Shown: positions 45,592 to 54,079, counted from the first letter of the stretch. The stretch: DNA of 64,000 nt from Palsa-744 sp963734815 (GCA_963734815.1 CAVTIH010000002.1:1550001-1614000); one strand, 5' to 3'. Notes: generated by a model from the letters alone, not told the origin. A program made the numbers and translations.

Positions 45592-47281
45592 AAACGTCGC
45601 TAATCGAACCAACGTCAAAAGACCCCCGTTCCCGCCAGGGCACGGGGGTCTTGGCGTCTTGGGGGAGCGTGCTGGCGACGGTGGTGGCTGATGTGGGGTT
45701 CGGGGTGGCGCTGATGATGCCTCGGAGGGCGTTGTGGAAGGTGCGTAGCTCGGCGAATGGGCCGGCCAGCTCGGCCTTGGTGATCGTTTCGTCGCAGACG
45801 TAGAGGGCGTTGAAGATGGCCTGGTTGAGCAGGCGCCTGACGGTGTCGTCGGCTCGTTGGTAGAGGTCGTGGAGGTCTTCGCCGAGGATCTCCAGGGCGA
45901 GGTCGAGGGTGTCGGCGATGTCCTGGTAGCTGAGGTTCAGGCGGGTGATGAGCGCCTCGGCGTCTTCGCGTTGGTGGCGTAGGCGGGTCTGCTCGTCGTC
46001 GAAGAGCTCGCCGGTGATGCGGTCTTCGTAGTGCATGTTCAGGAGCTTTCGTTCTTGCTCTTTGATTGCTCGCAGGACGCCTCGGCAGCGGTCGATCTCC
46101 TGCTTGGCGGTGGCGACCCGCTCGCCGAGGTCCTCGCTGATCGCCTGGCGGATTTCCTCGCGTTCGGTGTCGGTGAGGGAGACAGTGGCGTAGTGGTCTT
46201 CGATGGCTGTTTCTACGAGGTCGACGGGCTGGTAGCTCTGTGGGCACTTGCCGCGCTGGCTGCGTGGGCAGACGAAGTATTCGTATGTGCCGCCGTTGCC
46301 TTTGTGGCGGGAGTAGACCAGGCGGTAGCCGCAGGTGCCGCAGCGGATCGTGCCCTTGAGGTAGTGCTGGTGCTTGCGGTCGCGCTCTCCGGCGAGACCG
46401 TGTGCTTGGAGGACGGCCTGGACTTGGTCGAAGAGTTCTTGGCTGATGAGCGGCTCGTGCCGGCCGGGGTACTGCTTGCCTCGGTAGCTGACGATGCCAG
46501 CGTAGTAGGGGTATGAGAGCAGCTCGTGAACCCTGGAGAGGCCCAGCGGCTGCGGGCCTTGTTTGCGATTCCCGCGTGAGAGCAGGCCGCGGGCCTCAAG
46601 CAGCATCACCATGTCGTTGAGGCTGTAGAGGCCGGTGGCGTAGGTCTCAAACGCCCATGTGATGCTCGGGGCGCGCTCGGGGTCGATGACGACGGTGCGG
46701 ACCTCGCCGCCTTGGGGCAACTGCTCTCGTGTGTTCAGGTAGCCGAGTGGCGCCCGTCCCGGTGTGCCGCCGCGCTTGGCCTTCTCGGTAAGACCCTTGA
46801 GTACCTCGTTGGCGAGGTTGCGGCTGTAGTACTCGGCGAAGCTGGCCAACATGCCGTGCATCAGCCGGCCGGCTGGTGTCTGGTCGATGTTCTCGGTCGC
46901 ACTGATGAGCCGCGCGCCGGCAAGCTCGATCTCGAACAGCATGTTGGCGTCGTCGCGGCGGTTGCGGGCGAAGCGATCGACCTTCCAGACGATCACGTAA
47001 TCGACGTCGCGCTGCTCTTTAATGCGTTTGAGCATGGTGTTGAGGGCCGGGCGATCATTGGTCTTGGCCGACTCGGCCCGCTCGATGTACTCATCGACCA
47101 CGACGGCGCCGTACTCGGCTGCCTTCTGCGCGGCGCGCTCTCGCTGCGCGGCGATCGACAGGCCATCGTCGTCGTAGTCGGTCTCTAGCTGGTCGCGTGA
47201 GCTGACTCGCAGATAGAGCACAGCTCGTTTGACGGCATCGTCTGGCGGGGCGTCAGCCATCTTGGTAAGCGTGAGAGTCAT
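45527..47281 (-). CDS. large serine recombinase
   Basis: 584 residues from ATG 47281. Resolvase-type catalytic domain with nucleophile Ser in VLYLRVSSRDQ and the FARNRRDDANML and NIDQTPAGRLMHGMLASFAEYYSRN motifs. The recombinase domain, a zinc-ribbon (IRCGTCGYRL...FVCPRSQRGKCPQ) and a long coiled coil follow. Such enzymes catalyse directional integration and excision. The last 20 or so residues are encoded antisense to tRNA-Phe and the stop lies inside the tRNA gene, so the C-terminus must differ in the excised form. An intrinsic-type hairpin at 45619-45652 lies within the coding end. Confidence 0.93.
   Translation of the reverse strand: MTLTLTKMADAPPDDAVKRAVLYLRVSSRDQLETDYDDDGLSIAAQRERAAQKAAEYGAVVVDEYIERAESAKTNDRPALNTMLKRIKEQRDVDYVIVWKVDRFARNRRDDANMLFEIELAGARLISATENIDQTPAGRLMHGMLASFAEYYSRNLANEVLKGLTEKAKRGGTPGRAPLGYLNTREQLPQGGEVRTVVIDPERAPSITWAFETYATGLYSLNDMVMLLEARGLLSRGNRKQGPQPLGLSRVHELLSYPYYAGIVSYRGKQYPGRHEPLISQELFDQVQAVLQAHGLAGERDRKHQHYLKGTIRCGTCGYRLVYSRHKGNGGTYEYFVCPRSQRGKCPQSYQPVDLVETAIEDHYATVSLTDTEREEIRQAISEDLGERVATAKQEIDRCRGVLRAIKEQERKLLNMHYEDRITGELFDDEQTRLRHQREDAEALITRLNLSYQDIADTLDLALEILGEDLHDLYQRADDTVRRLLNQAIFNALYVCDETITKAELAGPFAELRTFHNALRGIISATPNPTSATTVASTLPQDAKTPVPWRERGSFDVGSISDVLVARPGLEPGTPRFSVVCSTN
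45619..45652 (-). terminator. terminator-type hairpin downstream of tRNA-Phe
   Basis: An 11-bp perfect stem (45619-45629 with 45642-45652). On the minus strand it is followed by TTTT, so it fits a terminator for the recombinase operon although it lies inside the read-through coding end. It may also stop tRNA-Phe transcription. Confidence 0.65.
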
Positions 47282-47649
47282 CGCGGCCTCCTCACTGTGT
47301 CAGCCAACACGGTCACTACCCCGGCCCGCGCCAAGTGCTGTCGCGTAGCCGCATCGTCAGTTGGGTTGCGAGCCAGGTAAGCGAAGTCACACACGATGAG
47401 GTACTCGATCGGTGTGACCAATGCGAGCATACGCCGCAGACCGTCACGATCTTTGTCGTTACCGGACGCGCCGATGTCGATGAACTCCTCGGCAATCTCC
47501 ACACCGAGTCGCTCGGCGTGGCGGCGGCACGCCTCACGCTGCATAGCGAGGTCATGTTGCGAGTCGGCCCGGACCCCGGACTCGACTCGCAGATAGGTCA
47601 CAGCTTTCGGGCTGTCGCTTCTAACGTTTGTCTGGTTTACTGTTTTCAC
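47278..47649 (-). CDS. truncated resolvase-domain protein without catalytic serine
   Basis: 123 residues from a GTG start, only the N-terminal serine-recombinase domain. AVTYLRVESGVRADSQHDLAMQREACRRHAERLG matches the family start, but the nucleophile Ser in LRVS is Glu (LRVES). Later motifs are also weak (FAYLARNPTDDAATRQHL). It overlaps the large recombinase start by 4 nt and the ImmA stop by 4 nt. It may be a non-catalytic partner or directionality factor (inference). Confidence 0.8.
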   Translation of the reverse strand: MKTVNQTNVRSDSPKAVTYLRVESGVRADSQHDLAMQREACRRHAERLGVEIAEEFIDIGASGNDKDRDGLRRMLALVTPIEYLIVCDFAYLARNPTDDAATRQHLARAGVVTVLADTVRRPR

Positions 47650-48284
47650 TTGTGTTTCCTTTCCTTGGTGTTAGTGGTGTGCGGCTGCCACTGGCAGTAC
47701 GAGCGTGGTCGCCGCCGTCTGCGTTTGAGCAGCCCGAGATCATGGAGTCGATGTGCGACCGTCTCGGCGGGCACTTGGTAGCGCTCAGCCAGAGCGCCGA
47801 CGCTACGGTGTCCTGCCTGCCAGTCGGCGCGCAGCCACGGCGCGGGGATCAGTGCGCTCAGGGCGAAGTCGGTGCAGAGCGCCTCGCCGCTGGTTTGGCT
47901 GCCGAGTTGGCGTAGTTTGGTGGTGTGGCCACCGTCGATGATGTGTTTCAGTTCGTGCATGAGCGTCACGCGCCGCTCGGCCAGTGGCAGGGTGTTGTCG
48001 ATGAGGATGTCGCCGCCTCGGCCGTTTGGTTTGCTGGCGCCCAAGAGTCCCTTTACGGGCATCTGCGGTAGCGGGTAGACGTTCACACCGGCAAGCTCGG
48101 TCACGACTGCCTCGGGCACTGGCGGGGCGGTGATGCCTGCTTCGGTGAGCAGGAGCTTTGCCTGCTGCTCAGCGATCCAGCGTGCTTCTCTGCGGGATAT
48201 CGACCATGCCGGGCTCAGGGCGCGCAAGCGCTTCACCAGCCGGGTCGTATGTGGCCCGGTCGAACCCACCCGCGCGACGTGCAT
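47646..48284 (-). CDS. ImmA/IrrE-family metallopeptidase
   Basis: 212 residues from ATG 48284. Zinc motif HELKHIIDGG with a following Glu/Asp region (GEALCTDFALSALIPAPWL) as in ImmA/IrrE. ImmA cleaves its cognate XRE repressor in ICEBs1 (family knowledge). Here it directly follows an XRE gene with overlapping stop and start. The C-terminus is very basic (RRRRRRPR). It also overlaps the small resolvase-like gene, so it is in the same transcript as the recombinases. Confidence 0.88.
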   Translation of the reverse strand: MHVARVGSTGPHTTRLVKRLRALSPAWSISRREARWIAEQQAKLLLTEAGITAPPVPEAVVTELAGVNVYPLPQMPVKGLLGASKPNGRGGDILIDNTLPLAERRVTLMHELKHIIDGGHTTKLRQLGSQTSGEALCTDFALSALIPAPWLRADWQAGHRSVGALAERYQVPAETVAHRLHDLGLLKRRRRRPRSYCQWQPHTTNTKERKHK

Positions 48285-48649
48285 TAGCTGGCGGTTCCTT
48301 CTGTGGCGTCTCGGCGGTTGCGGCGAATCTGGTCGAATAGCTCCTCGATCTGTCTGATCTCTTGTGGGCTGAGTTGGTACTTCGCGCGAAAGTAGGTGCG
48401 GATCGGCGGCAGGTCGCGTGATATCCGTCCGCGGGTGATCAGGTCGATTCGCTCCGGTGCGATGTCCAGCGTCTCGGCTACCCTGGTCAGCTTGCTCGGT
48501 GCTGGCGCGATCATCTGTCCGCGTTCCAGTCGGCTGAGCCAACCGTAGGACACGCCGGTCAACTCGTCCAGGGCGCGCAGCGACAACTGCCGAGCGCGAC
48601 GTGCCTGCTTGAACAGTCGTCCGAGTTCCCGTGCCTGTACTCCTGTCAT
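48284..48649 (-). CDS. XRE-family repressor (ImmR-like)
   Basis: 121 residues. Helix-turn-helix at about 8-62: GRLFKQARRARQLSLRALDELTGVSYGWLSRLERGQ. The C-terminal part (YQLSPQEIRQIEELFDQIRRNRR) is helical. First gene of the xre-immA-resolvase-recombinase operon; the promoter at 48674-48702 lies just upstream and contains GTGACG motifs that may be its operators. Likely the lysogeny-type repressor of element 2. Confidence 0.88.
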   Translation of the reverse strand: MTGVQARELGRLFKQARRARQLSLRALDELTGVSYGWLSRLERGQMIAPAPSKLTRVAETLDIAPERIDLITRGRISRDLPPIRTYFRAKYQLSPQEIRQIEELFDQIRRNRRDATEGTAS

Positions 48650-48673
48650 GTTTCATTCCTGTTTACTACCTCC

Positions 48674-48731
48674 ATTGTATTACATAATGTGACGAATGTT
48701 AACTGTGTATCTTAATACGAGTGTGACGTCA
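48674..48731 (-). promoter_or_regulatory. promoter of the xre-immA-recombinase operon with candidate operators
   Basis: On the minus strand: -35 TTAACA (48702-48697), 17-bp spacer, -10 TACAAT (48679-48674), then an AGGA site and the XRE ATG at 48649. CGTCAC lies in the spacer (plus-strand GTGACG 48689-48694) and the palindrome TGACGTCA is at 48724-48731, with GTGACG at 48723. The region is much AT-richer than its surroundings. Confidence 0.65.
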
Positions 48732-48783
48732 ACTAACCATTACCGTAATTATATATTCTGACCCTGGTGTGGTGCTAGGTGTC

Positions 48784-48816
48784 GGGTGGCCCAAATCGAT
48801 TGGATTCGGGCCACCC
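48784..48816 (-). terminator. terminator-type hairpin after the coiled-coil gene
   Basis: A 9-bp perfect stem (48784-48792 with 48808-48816) extended by AATC/GATT across one mismatch. It lies 25 nt beyond the minus-strand gene stop at 48841. No long T-run. Confidence 0.6.
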
Positions 48817-48840
48817 TTACCCACGTTGTCACCTTGCTGC

Positions 48841-49248
48841 TCAGGCGGGCTGCTCCAGCAGTGTGATCTTCTCGGTGATGCTGGCCTTGCGCTCGTCGGC
48901 GCTGGCCTGCATCGCCTCGTACTCGGCCTGAGCCTCCTTCGCCCGTTCCTCGGCGACCTCGATCTCGGCATCGATACTCTCGATCGCCCGCCGCAGCGTG
49001 GCAATCGCGGACTCGACCGCTGTCTCGCTGGTCGTCTCCCGTCGCCTGGTGCGGCGAGCCCCGCCGTTGCTGGCGGGCGGGGTGCCGCCGTTGTCCAGCA
49101 CTCGCTTGTGCTGGTAGTAGGCGCCGCGCAGGCTGTCGACCGGCTGGCCGTACTCCTCGGCGAGCGTCTTGAAGGCATCAGCCTTTTTCACCTCGCCCGA
49201 GGCCACCATCGCCTCGATCTTCTCGTGTATCTCTTGTGCCTTGGTCAT
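48841..49248 (-). CDS. small coiled-coil protein with HTH-like N-terminus
   Basis: 135 residues from ATG 49248, with AGGAGG 9 nt upstream. Residues 1-48 (KAQEIHEKIEAMVASGEVKKADAFKTLAEEYGQPVDSLRGAYYQHKR) resemble a small helix-turn-helix domain. A low-complexity linker and a coiled coil (ATLRRAIESIDAEIEVAEERAKEAQAEYEAMQ) follow. Function unknown. Last gene of the minus-strand operon that includes the methyltransferase; the ATG overlaps the stop of a tiny upstream frame. Confidence 0.7.
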   Translation of the reverse strand: MTKAQEIHEKIEAMVASGEVKKADAFKTLAEEYGQPVDSLRGAYYQHKRVLDNGGTPPASNGGARRTRRRETTSETAVESAIATLRRAIESIDAEIEVAEERAKEAQAEYEAMQASADERKASITEKITLLEQPA

Positions 49249-49385
49249 CGCCAAGTACCTCCTGTGTGGGAGTGGATGGGTTCACGCACGCGCACAAAGA
49301 CGTTTCGGTCCTCATGCACGTCGTCGCACCATTCGCCAGTCGGGGTGCTGCTGGCAGTGAAAACCACTTTGCCGTGCTGCACCAC
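49245..49385 (-). CDS. possible small protein (46 residues or slightly longer)
   Basis: The frame ends ATGA-overlapped with the coiled-coil gene start. It reads VVQHGKVVFTASSTPTGEWC, then DDVHEDRNVFVRVREPIHSH and GGTWR, with coding-like third-position GC. Start is uncertain: GTG 49385 is the first usual start, but the frame continues about 25 codons further upstream to an in-frame TAA and still looks protein-like. It lies in the otherwise gene-free, AT-rich 49255-49524 gap. Function unknown. Confidence 0.4.
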   Translation of the reverse strand: MVQHGKVVFTASSTPTGEWCDDVHEDRNVFVRVREPIHSHTGGTWR

Positions 49386-49524
49386 TTTTGGTTTCGGTGT
49401 AAACCGACGATAGCTCGCGTCGTTGCCCGAATCAAATCGAATTGCCTTTTATTTCGATCGCTTAACATTTGCGTTCTCTTTTTCTTTTCATTTCCGCTTG
49501 GGTGTGAACCCAGCTCGGTTGTTG

Positions 49525-50538
49525 TCACGGTGGCACCTGCTGGTCGGCTGCCGTGGCCCAATGGGTGATCCGGGCGCAGGCGATCGGCACGTACCGGCTG
49601 TCGCGTTCGATGCCGACGAACCGCCTGGCCTCCAGCACACCGGCCGCGCCGGTGGAGCCGCTGCCGGTGAACGGGTCGAGCACCGTGCCGCCTGGCGGGC
49701 AGACCAGCCGCACCAGCCAGCGCATCAGCTTGAGCGGTTTGACCGTCGGGTGGATGTTGCGCACCAGCCGCATCGTGCCGCCCGCGCGCAGGTGGATCGG
49801 CACCTCGCGCAGTGCCAGCGCCTCGCAGCCCGCCTCGCGCTCCCGCCGGTTGGCCTTGCTGGCGAAGAACAGGCGACTGACCTCCCGGCCGGGGCGCGGC
49901 TCGGTATCGATCAGCGGCACCGGACAATCCGGCTGGCAGCGCCCGCTCCGGCAGCGCGCGTCGTGGGTGAGCGTGACGTTCGCAGGCCAGAACCCCCGGC
50001 CACCCTCACGGCGCGGGACGCGCGCCGCATCGATCTGGAGCGCCCCCGTGCCGTAGGCCGCCAGGTTCGCGTCGAGCGTTGCTCCCGCCATCGGTTTGCG
50101 AGCCAGCAGCACCGGCTCATAGGCCGGTTTCAAGCAGACCCCCAGGCCGCCGGGACGATGATGGGACTTCGGGACACCCTGCGCGTAGAGCCAGAGCAGT
50201 TGATCGCGTACCTCGAACCCGGCGTCCTCGCAACCGGCTACCAGTCGGTGAACGGTGCGCGGCGCACCGAACGCCGCCAGCCACCCGCCCGGCTTGAGCA
50301 CCCGCAGCGCCTCCGCCGCCCACGCGCTCGTCCACCGCTGAAAGGCCACCGGGTCGGTCAGCTTGCCGCCGTCCCATGCCTCCCCACCGAAGCCGATCCC
50401 ATACGGCGGGTCGGTGACAACTGCGTCGACCGAGTTCGCGGGCAGGTCGGGCAGCAGCGGCAGGCAATCGGCGTGCAGTAGCAGCCAGCGCGCCGGGTCG
50501 CCATACATCACCGGCCGCCCGGCCGCGCCGCCGCTCAC
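49525..50538 (-). CDS. orphan site-specific DNA methyltransferase (beta class, N4/N6)
   Basis: 337 residues from GTG 50538 (GTGA overlap with the upstream gene). Catalytic motif IV is DPPYGIGF near residue 33, and SAM motif I is VLDPFTGSGSTG near the C-terminus, so the order IV-target domain-I marks the beta class. PNVTLTHDARC and CQPDCP cysteines lie in the target-recognition region. No cognate restriction enzyme is adjacent, so it may protect the element or alter host regulation. Confidence 0.9.
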   Translation of the reverse strand: MSGGAAGRPVMYGDPARWLLLHADCLPLLPDLPANSVDAVVTDPPYGIGFGGEAWDGGKLTDPVAFQRWTSAWAAEALRVLKPGGWLAAFGAPRTVHRLVAGCEDAGFEVRDQLLWLYAQGVPKSHHRPGGLGVCLKPAYEPVLLARKPMAGATLDANLAAYGTGALQIDAARVPRREGGRGFWPANVTLTHDARCRSGRCQPDCPVPLIDTEPRPGREVSRLFFASKANRREREAGCEALALREVPIHLRAGGTMRLVRNIHPTVKPLKLMRWLVRLVCPPGGTVLDPFTGSGSTGAAGVLEARRFVGIERDSRYVPIACARITHWATAADQQVPP

Positions 50539-51368
50539 GCTGCACCTCCCGCAGTGGTGTCCGTCGCCAGTCCGCAGAGCACCGTGAGCACCCGTTCGTT
50601 GGTCGCCACCGTGAACAGTCGCCGCGCCTGCGCGGGCAGCCCCCGCTGGATGTCGGCCAGCAGCGCCACCCGCCGCGCGTCGGGCACGATCCACAACACC
50701 GAGGGGAAGACTCCGGTTTTGGCCTGCTCCACCCCGGCGCGGAAGTACTCGCTGTAGGCGTGGTGCTGGCGGGTCAGCTGACCCCGCCGCTCGGTGCCCA
50801 TGTCCACCTCGACCAGGAAGGAGTCCTCGTACTCGCCGATGCCGAGCCGCACGTAGGCGTCGGGCTTGAGCACCCCGGCCGCGCCGCCCAGGCCGGTGTA
50901 CCGCCGCCAGCAGTCCGGCTCCGCATCGAAGGCCAGCAGCTCCAGCCGCCCGGCGCGCTCCGCTTCGCGCAGCCGCACATACAACTCGCTGACGGCCAGC
51001 GTGTGCGCCGTCCACGCCGCGCCCGGCTCGTGCGCGCCACGCGAGCGCGGCAGACCCTCACCTGCCCAATAGGCCACCATCCGCACCCCTGCCGGGCCGA
51101 GCGCATACACCCAGGCGGAGGAACCTCCACCGGCTCCGCCACGGCGGCGCTCCAAGCGGTCGAGCGCCCGCTGCTCCACCAGCCGCGCCAGCACCCGGCG
51201 GGCACGACGGGTATCGGTAGAAGAACCAGAAGAAGAATCAAAAAACAGATTCAAGAGCTGCCGCCCACTGACCAAGGTGAGCCGCGCGACCGCCGCCACG
51301 ATCTGCCTCTCACGGGGCGACAGACCATCGGCCAGGGCTACTAGCCGGGGAACGCTGACGCGACTCAC
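50535..51368 (-). CDS. replication-relaxation family protein
   Basis: 277 residues from GTG 51368, preceded by a G-rich ribosome site. The N-terminal winged helix (LSPRERQIVAAVARLTLVSGRQLLNLFF, RRARRVLARLVEQRALDRL) and the C-terminal part with DAYVRLGIGEYEDSFLVEVDMGTER match the Replic_Relax family found on actinobacterial plasmids and integrative elements. The conserved Asp/Glu-x-Asp region recalls nuclease-like folds. A role in plasmid-type replication or transfer is family inference. Confidence 0.8.
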   Translation of the reverse strand: MSRVSVPRLVALADGLSPRERQIVAAVARLTLVSGRQLLNLFFDSSSGSSTDTRRARRVLARLVEQRALDRLERRRGGAGGGSSAWVYALGPAGVRMVAYWAGEGLPRSRGAHEPGAAWTAHTLAVSELYVRLREAERAGRLELLAFDAEPDCWRRYTGLGGAAGVLKPDAYVRLGIGEYEDSFLVEVDMGTERRGQLTRQHHAYSEYFRAGVEQAKTGVFPSVLWIVPDARRVALLADIQRGLPAQARRLFTVATNERVLTVLCGLATDTTAGGAA

Positions 51369-51537
51369 GACCGGCCCCCCTTGCGGGACAGCATCACGCA
51401 CAGCGGAAGGGCAAGAGCCCCTGGCGTTATTTGCCGAAAAGCCAGATGCCACAAGGGCATACGGCGCTCGTGACTCGGGGCGACCGGCGGAGCGAGCGGC
51501 GGGGCGAGCGGCACATTTTGGAGGAGTAGTCCGCACC

Positions 51538-53784
51538 TCATGGTGCCTGCCTCCGGCGGCGGCGTAGCGGCGTCTCATCACCATCGACGCCGGCCGCAGG
51601 CTGGTCGCTCAAGCCGTGGCGCTCCAGCAGCAGCGCGTCGACTTCCTCGGGACGACGGCCATAGCGCGCGGCCGACTCCCGGCGCACCTCCTCGGGGTCG
51701 CTGATCGGCTCCGCTGGCGGCAGGGTGCGGCCGGTCACTGGCGGGCTGACATCACCGGGGCCGAGGCCGATCCGTGCTGCGATCTCGAACCGCCCGAGCG
51801 CCTGCAATTCTTCGGCGGTCACGCCCGGCAGCTCGCGCGCCAGCAGTTTGGCGTCGTCAGCGTTCTGGCGGAACGCGATCAGTGTCGCCGCATTTGTCAG
51901 CGCCGAGCGGGCGAGATCGGCCGGGAGCTGGGTGATCGACTGCGCCGAGAGTGTCAGGCCGACGCCCAAGCCGCGGGCCAGCTCGAACAGCGAGTCCAAC
52001 GGTAGCGGGATGTCGGTGAACACCTTCGGCTCATCGACATAGACGTTGAACGGACGACGCCTCTCGGCCGGTATCCGGGCGCGGGCCTGCACGCTCTGAA
52101 AGAGCTCGTGGATCGTGAGCGCTGCCAGCAATCTCGAGGCCGGCGAGCCGATCACCCCCGGCGACAGCGACACGACCACCACCAGGCCACGGCCGAGCAC
52201 CTCGCGCATGTCCCACTTCGGCTCAGGCTGCGCCAGCACCGAGCGCACCACCCGCCGGCCGACCAGCTCGTTGACTTTATTCAGCGGCGACCCGAGCTGC
52301 TGCGCGCGACCCTCCGGGCTCAGCGCCTCGAACTCCGCCCACACCGCCCGCAGCAGCGGATCACTCAAACCACCAACCAAACGATGACGGTAGGCGTCCG
52401 AAGCGAACAAGAAGGGCAGGTCGGCAAGCGTCGCCGAGCGGTCATGGGCCAACGTCACCAGCCCCGCCCGCAGCCACTTATCCGACCACACCCCCCACGA
52501 ATCGATGAAGATCGAACGGAACATGCCGAGCACCAGATCGCCCGCCAGCTCCGGGTCGCCACCACCGAACACCCGCAGCCCCGGCACCGGACCCGGCCGG
52601 CCAGGGTCAAGCACGATCACCTCGCCCCGACGACGCTCGGGCACCAGCCGCAGAACCTCCTCCGCTAGATCGCCCTTCCCATCGAGTATCAGACAGCCAC
52701 CACCCGCCGCCAAGTCCTGACCCACGGCGCCCGCCAGCAACGCGGACTTACCCACTCCCGAGGGGCCGGCGGCAACCGTGTGACTGAGCGTACCGACGAG
52801 CGGCTGAGCGAGCACCCGCCGCTCCATACCCGGCCAAGTGGAGTACGCCAGCACCCGAGCGCCCCGCCTGGGAATCCGCGATGACGGCATCAACTGAGGC
52901 GCCACACCGAGCACCAGGCCCGGCACCCGCGGCGCATCAATCGGCCAACCGATCATCCCCACGAGCTCCGCCGGCGAGAGCCGATGACCACCACCGAGCG
53001 GCACGCGCTCCACGAACCGCTGCACACCGCGCGAGCGGCAATACCGGACCACGGGCAACCCACGCAGCCCGGTTCGCGCTCGCAGGACCGCCGCCACCCG
53101 CGTCAGGAGATTGACGCTCCTTCCCTCCTCACCAGCGGCGACCGCCACCATCACACGGGCGCGGAGCACTGGCCCGCTGTACTTGGAGCGCAGCGCCCGC
53201 ATGTGGCCGGGGTCAATCGGCTGCTCACCCCACAGCCACCCCAGCGGCCCCTGATTACGAGACGACGACCCTGACTGACGCTCAGACAGATACGGGCCAC
53301 GCGCCGGCTTGAGCGTCCAGCGCACCATCACCCGCTCGCCAGTGTGCAGATCAGACAGCGCGCCGAGCAGCGCCGCCGCCGTCTCGCCACTGCGATCACT
53401 GCGCAGCAGCGGATGACGACCACCCCAGCGCACCCGCGCCGCAGCCCGCCACACGCGCGGCTCACCCGGTTCCACCGGCTCCAGCCGCACGCCCGGCAGC
53501 AGACCCCGCAGATGCGAGCGCAGTATCCCGATCGTCCCCGGCTCAGCGTGCAGGTAGTGGCGAATACCGCCCATGTCACCGATGACCTCCAACACTACTT
53601 GCGAACGGGTCGGCAAACCTGAGATACACCCGAGCACCCCCCACACCGCGCTCTCGCTGACATCCACGCCGAAGCGCAACTCGACAACCTCCATGACGGG
53701 AACCCGGCGCCCTTGATCGATGAGCAGCGCGCCGAGCCCGCCACCGAGTGCCAGCACCAGGCCGCCCAGGACCGCCGCCGCCAT
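51538..53784 (-). CDS. TraG/VirD4-like conjugative coupling ATPase
   Basis: 748 residues from ATG 53784 (TGATG overlap with the upstream gene). One N-terminal membrane helix, then about 300 residues of unrecognised soluble domain. The FtsK/VirD4-type ATPase starts near residue 330: Walker A AAGPSGVGKSALL, DGKGDLAEEVL, Walker B FNVYVDEPKVF, and LSAQSITQLPADLARSALTNAATLIAFRQNADDAKLLARE typical of TraG/TraM-recognition proteins. It would pump DNA during transfer. The C-terminus is basic. Confidence 0.85.
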   Translation of the reverse strand: MAAAVLGGLVLALGGGLGALLIDQGRRVPVMEVVELRFGVDVSESAVWGVLGCISGLPTRSQVVLEVIGDMGGIRHYLHAEPGTIGILRSHLRGLLPGVRLEPVEPGEPRVWRAAARVRWGGRHPLLRSDRSGETAAALLGALSDLHTGERVMVRWTLKPARGPYLSERQSGSSSRNQGPLGWLWGEQPIDPGHMRALRSKYSGPVLRARVMVAVAAGEEGRSVNLLTRVAAVLRARTGLRGLPVVRYCRSRGVQRFVERVPLGGGHRLSPAELVGMIGWPIDAPRVPGLVLGVAPQLMPSSRIPRRGARVLAYSTWPGMERRVLAQPLVGTLSHTVAAGPSGVGKSALLAGAVGQDLAAGGGCLILDGKGDLAEEVLRLVPERRRGEVIVLDPGRPGPVPGLRVFGGGDPELAGDLVLGMFRSIFIDSWGVWSDKWLRAGLVTLAHDRSATLADLPFLFASDAYRHRLVGGLSDPLLRAVWAEFEALSPEGRAQQLGSPLNKVNELVGRRVVRSVLAQPEPKWDMREVLGRGLVVVVSLSPGVIGSPASRLLAALTIHELFQSVQARARIPAERRRPFNVYVDEPKVFTDIPLPLDSLFELARGLGVGLTLSAQSITQLPADLARSALTNAATLIAFRQNADDAKLLARELPGVTAEELQALGRFEIAARIGLGPGDVSPPVTGRTLPPAEPISDPEEVRRESAARYGRRPEEVDALLLERHGLSDQPAAGVDGDETPLRRRRRQAP

Positions 53785-54002
53785 CACGCGGCCCCCCGTG
53801 TATCGGGGCGTTCACCCCCGCCCACATCATCAACCGGGTTATTCACCTCATCGTGTGTTGGTGGGGCAGGTTGTGGGCGCTGGGTACGATCTTCGACTTT
53901 GCCACGAGCGAGCAGCCAGATAGCGACCTCCATCTTGGTCCCATCGAGCTTGCTCAACCGATCCTCACGGATCACAATTTTGTGTGGCTTACGCCGTCCC
54001 AT
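53784..54002 (-). CDS. small hypothetical protein upstream of the coupling ATPase
   Basis: 72 residues with an excellent AAGGAGG ribosome site 7 nt before ATG 54002. Basic N-terminus (MGRRKPHKIVIREDRLSKLDGTKMEVAIWLLARGK), acidic, Pro-rich C-terminus. Function unknown; the start could be a small DNA-binding element. First gene after a clear promoter; coupled to the ATPase gene. Confidence 0.7.
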   Translation of the reverse strand: MGRRKPHKIVIREDRLSKLDGTKMEVAIWLLARGKVEDRTQRPQPAPPTHDEVNNPVDDVGGGERPDTRGAA

Positions 54003-54030
54003 CGCTCACCTCCTTTCATTTCTTCAATTT

Positions 54031-54079
54031 GTGACGCGACGTCACAGACCATCCTGCAACACACTATGATTTTTGTCAA
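54031..54079 (-). promoter_or_regulatory. promoter and inverted repeat before the transfer-type genes
   Basis: Minus strand -35 TTGACA (54079-54074), 17-bp spacer, -10 CAGGAT (54056-54051). Just downstream is the inverted repeat GTGACG-CGA-CGTCAC (54031-54045), sharing GTGACG with the xre promoter region at 48.7 kb. Confidence 0.6.

Noticed and set aside
47646..48656. ImmA gene extended to 336 residues
   Set aside because: The N-terminal third is a shadow of the XRE gene; the TAATG-type overlap fixes the start at 48284.
49178..49927. Minus-strand frame through the 49.3 kb gap
   Set aside because: Mostly a shadow of the methyltransferase and coiled-coil genes; a different frame (49245-49385) looks more coding-like.
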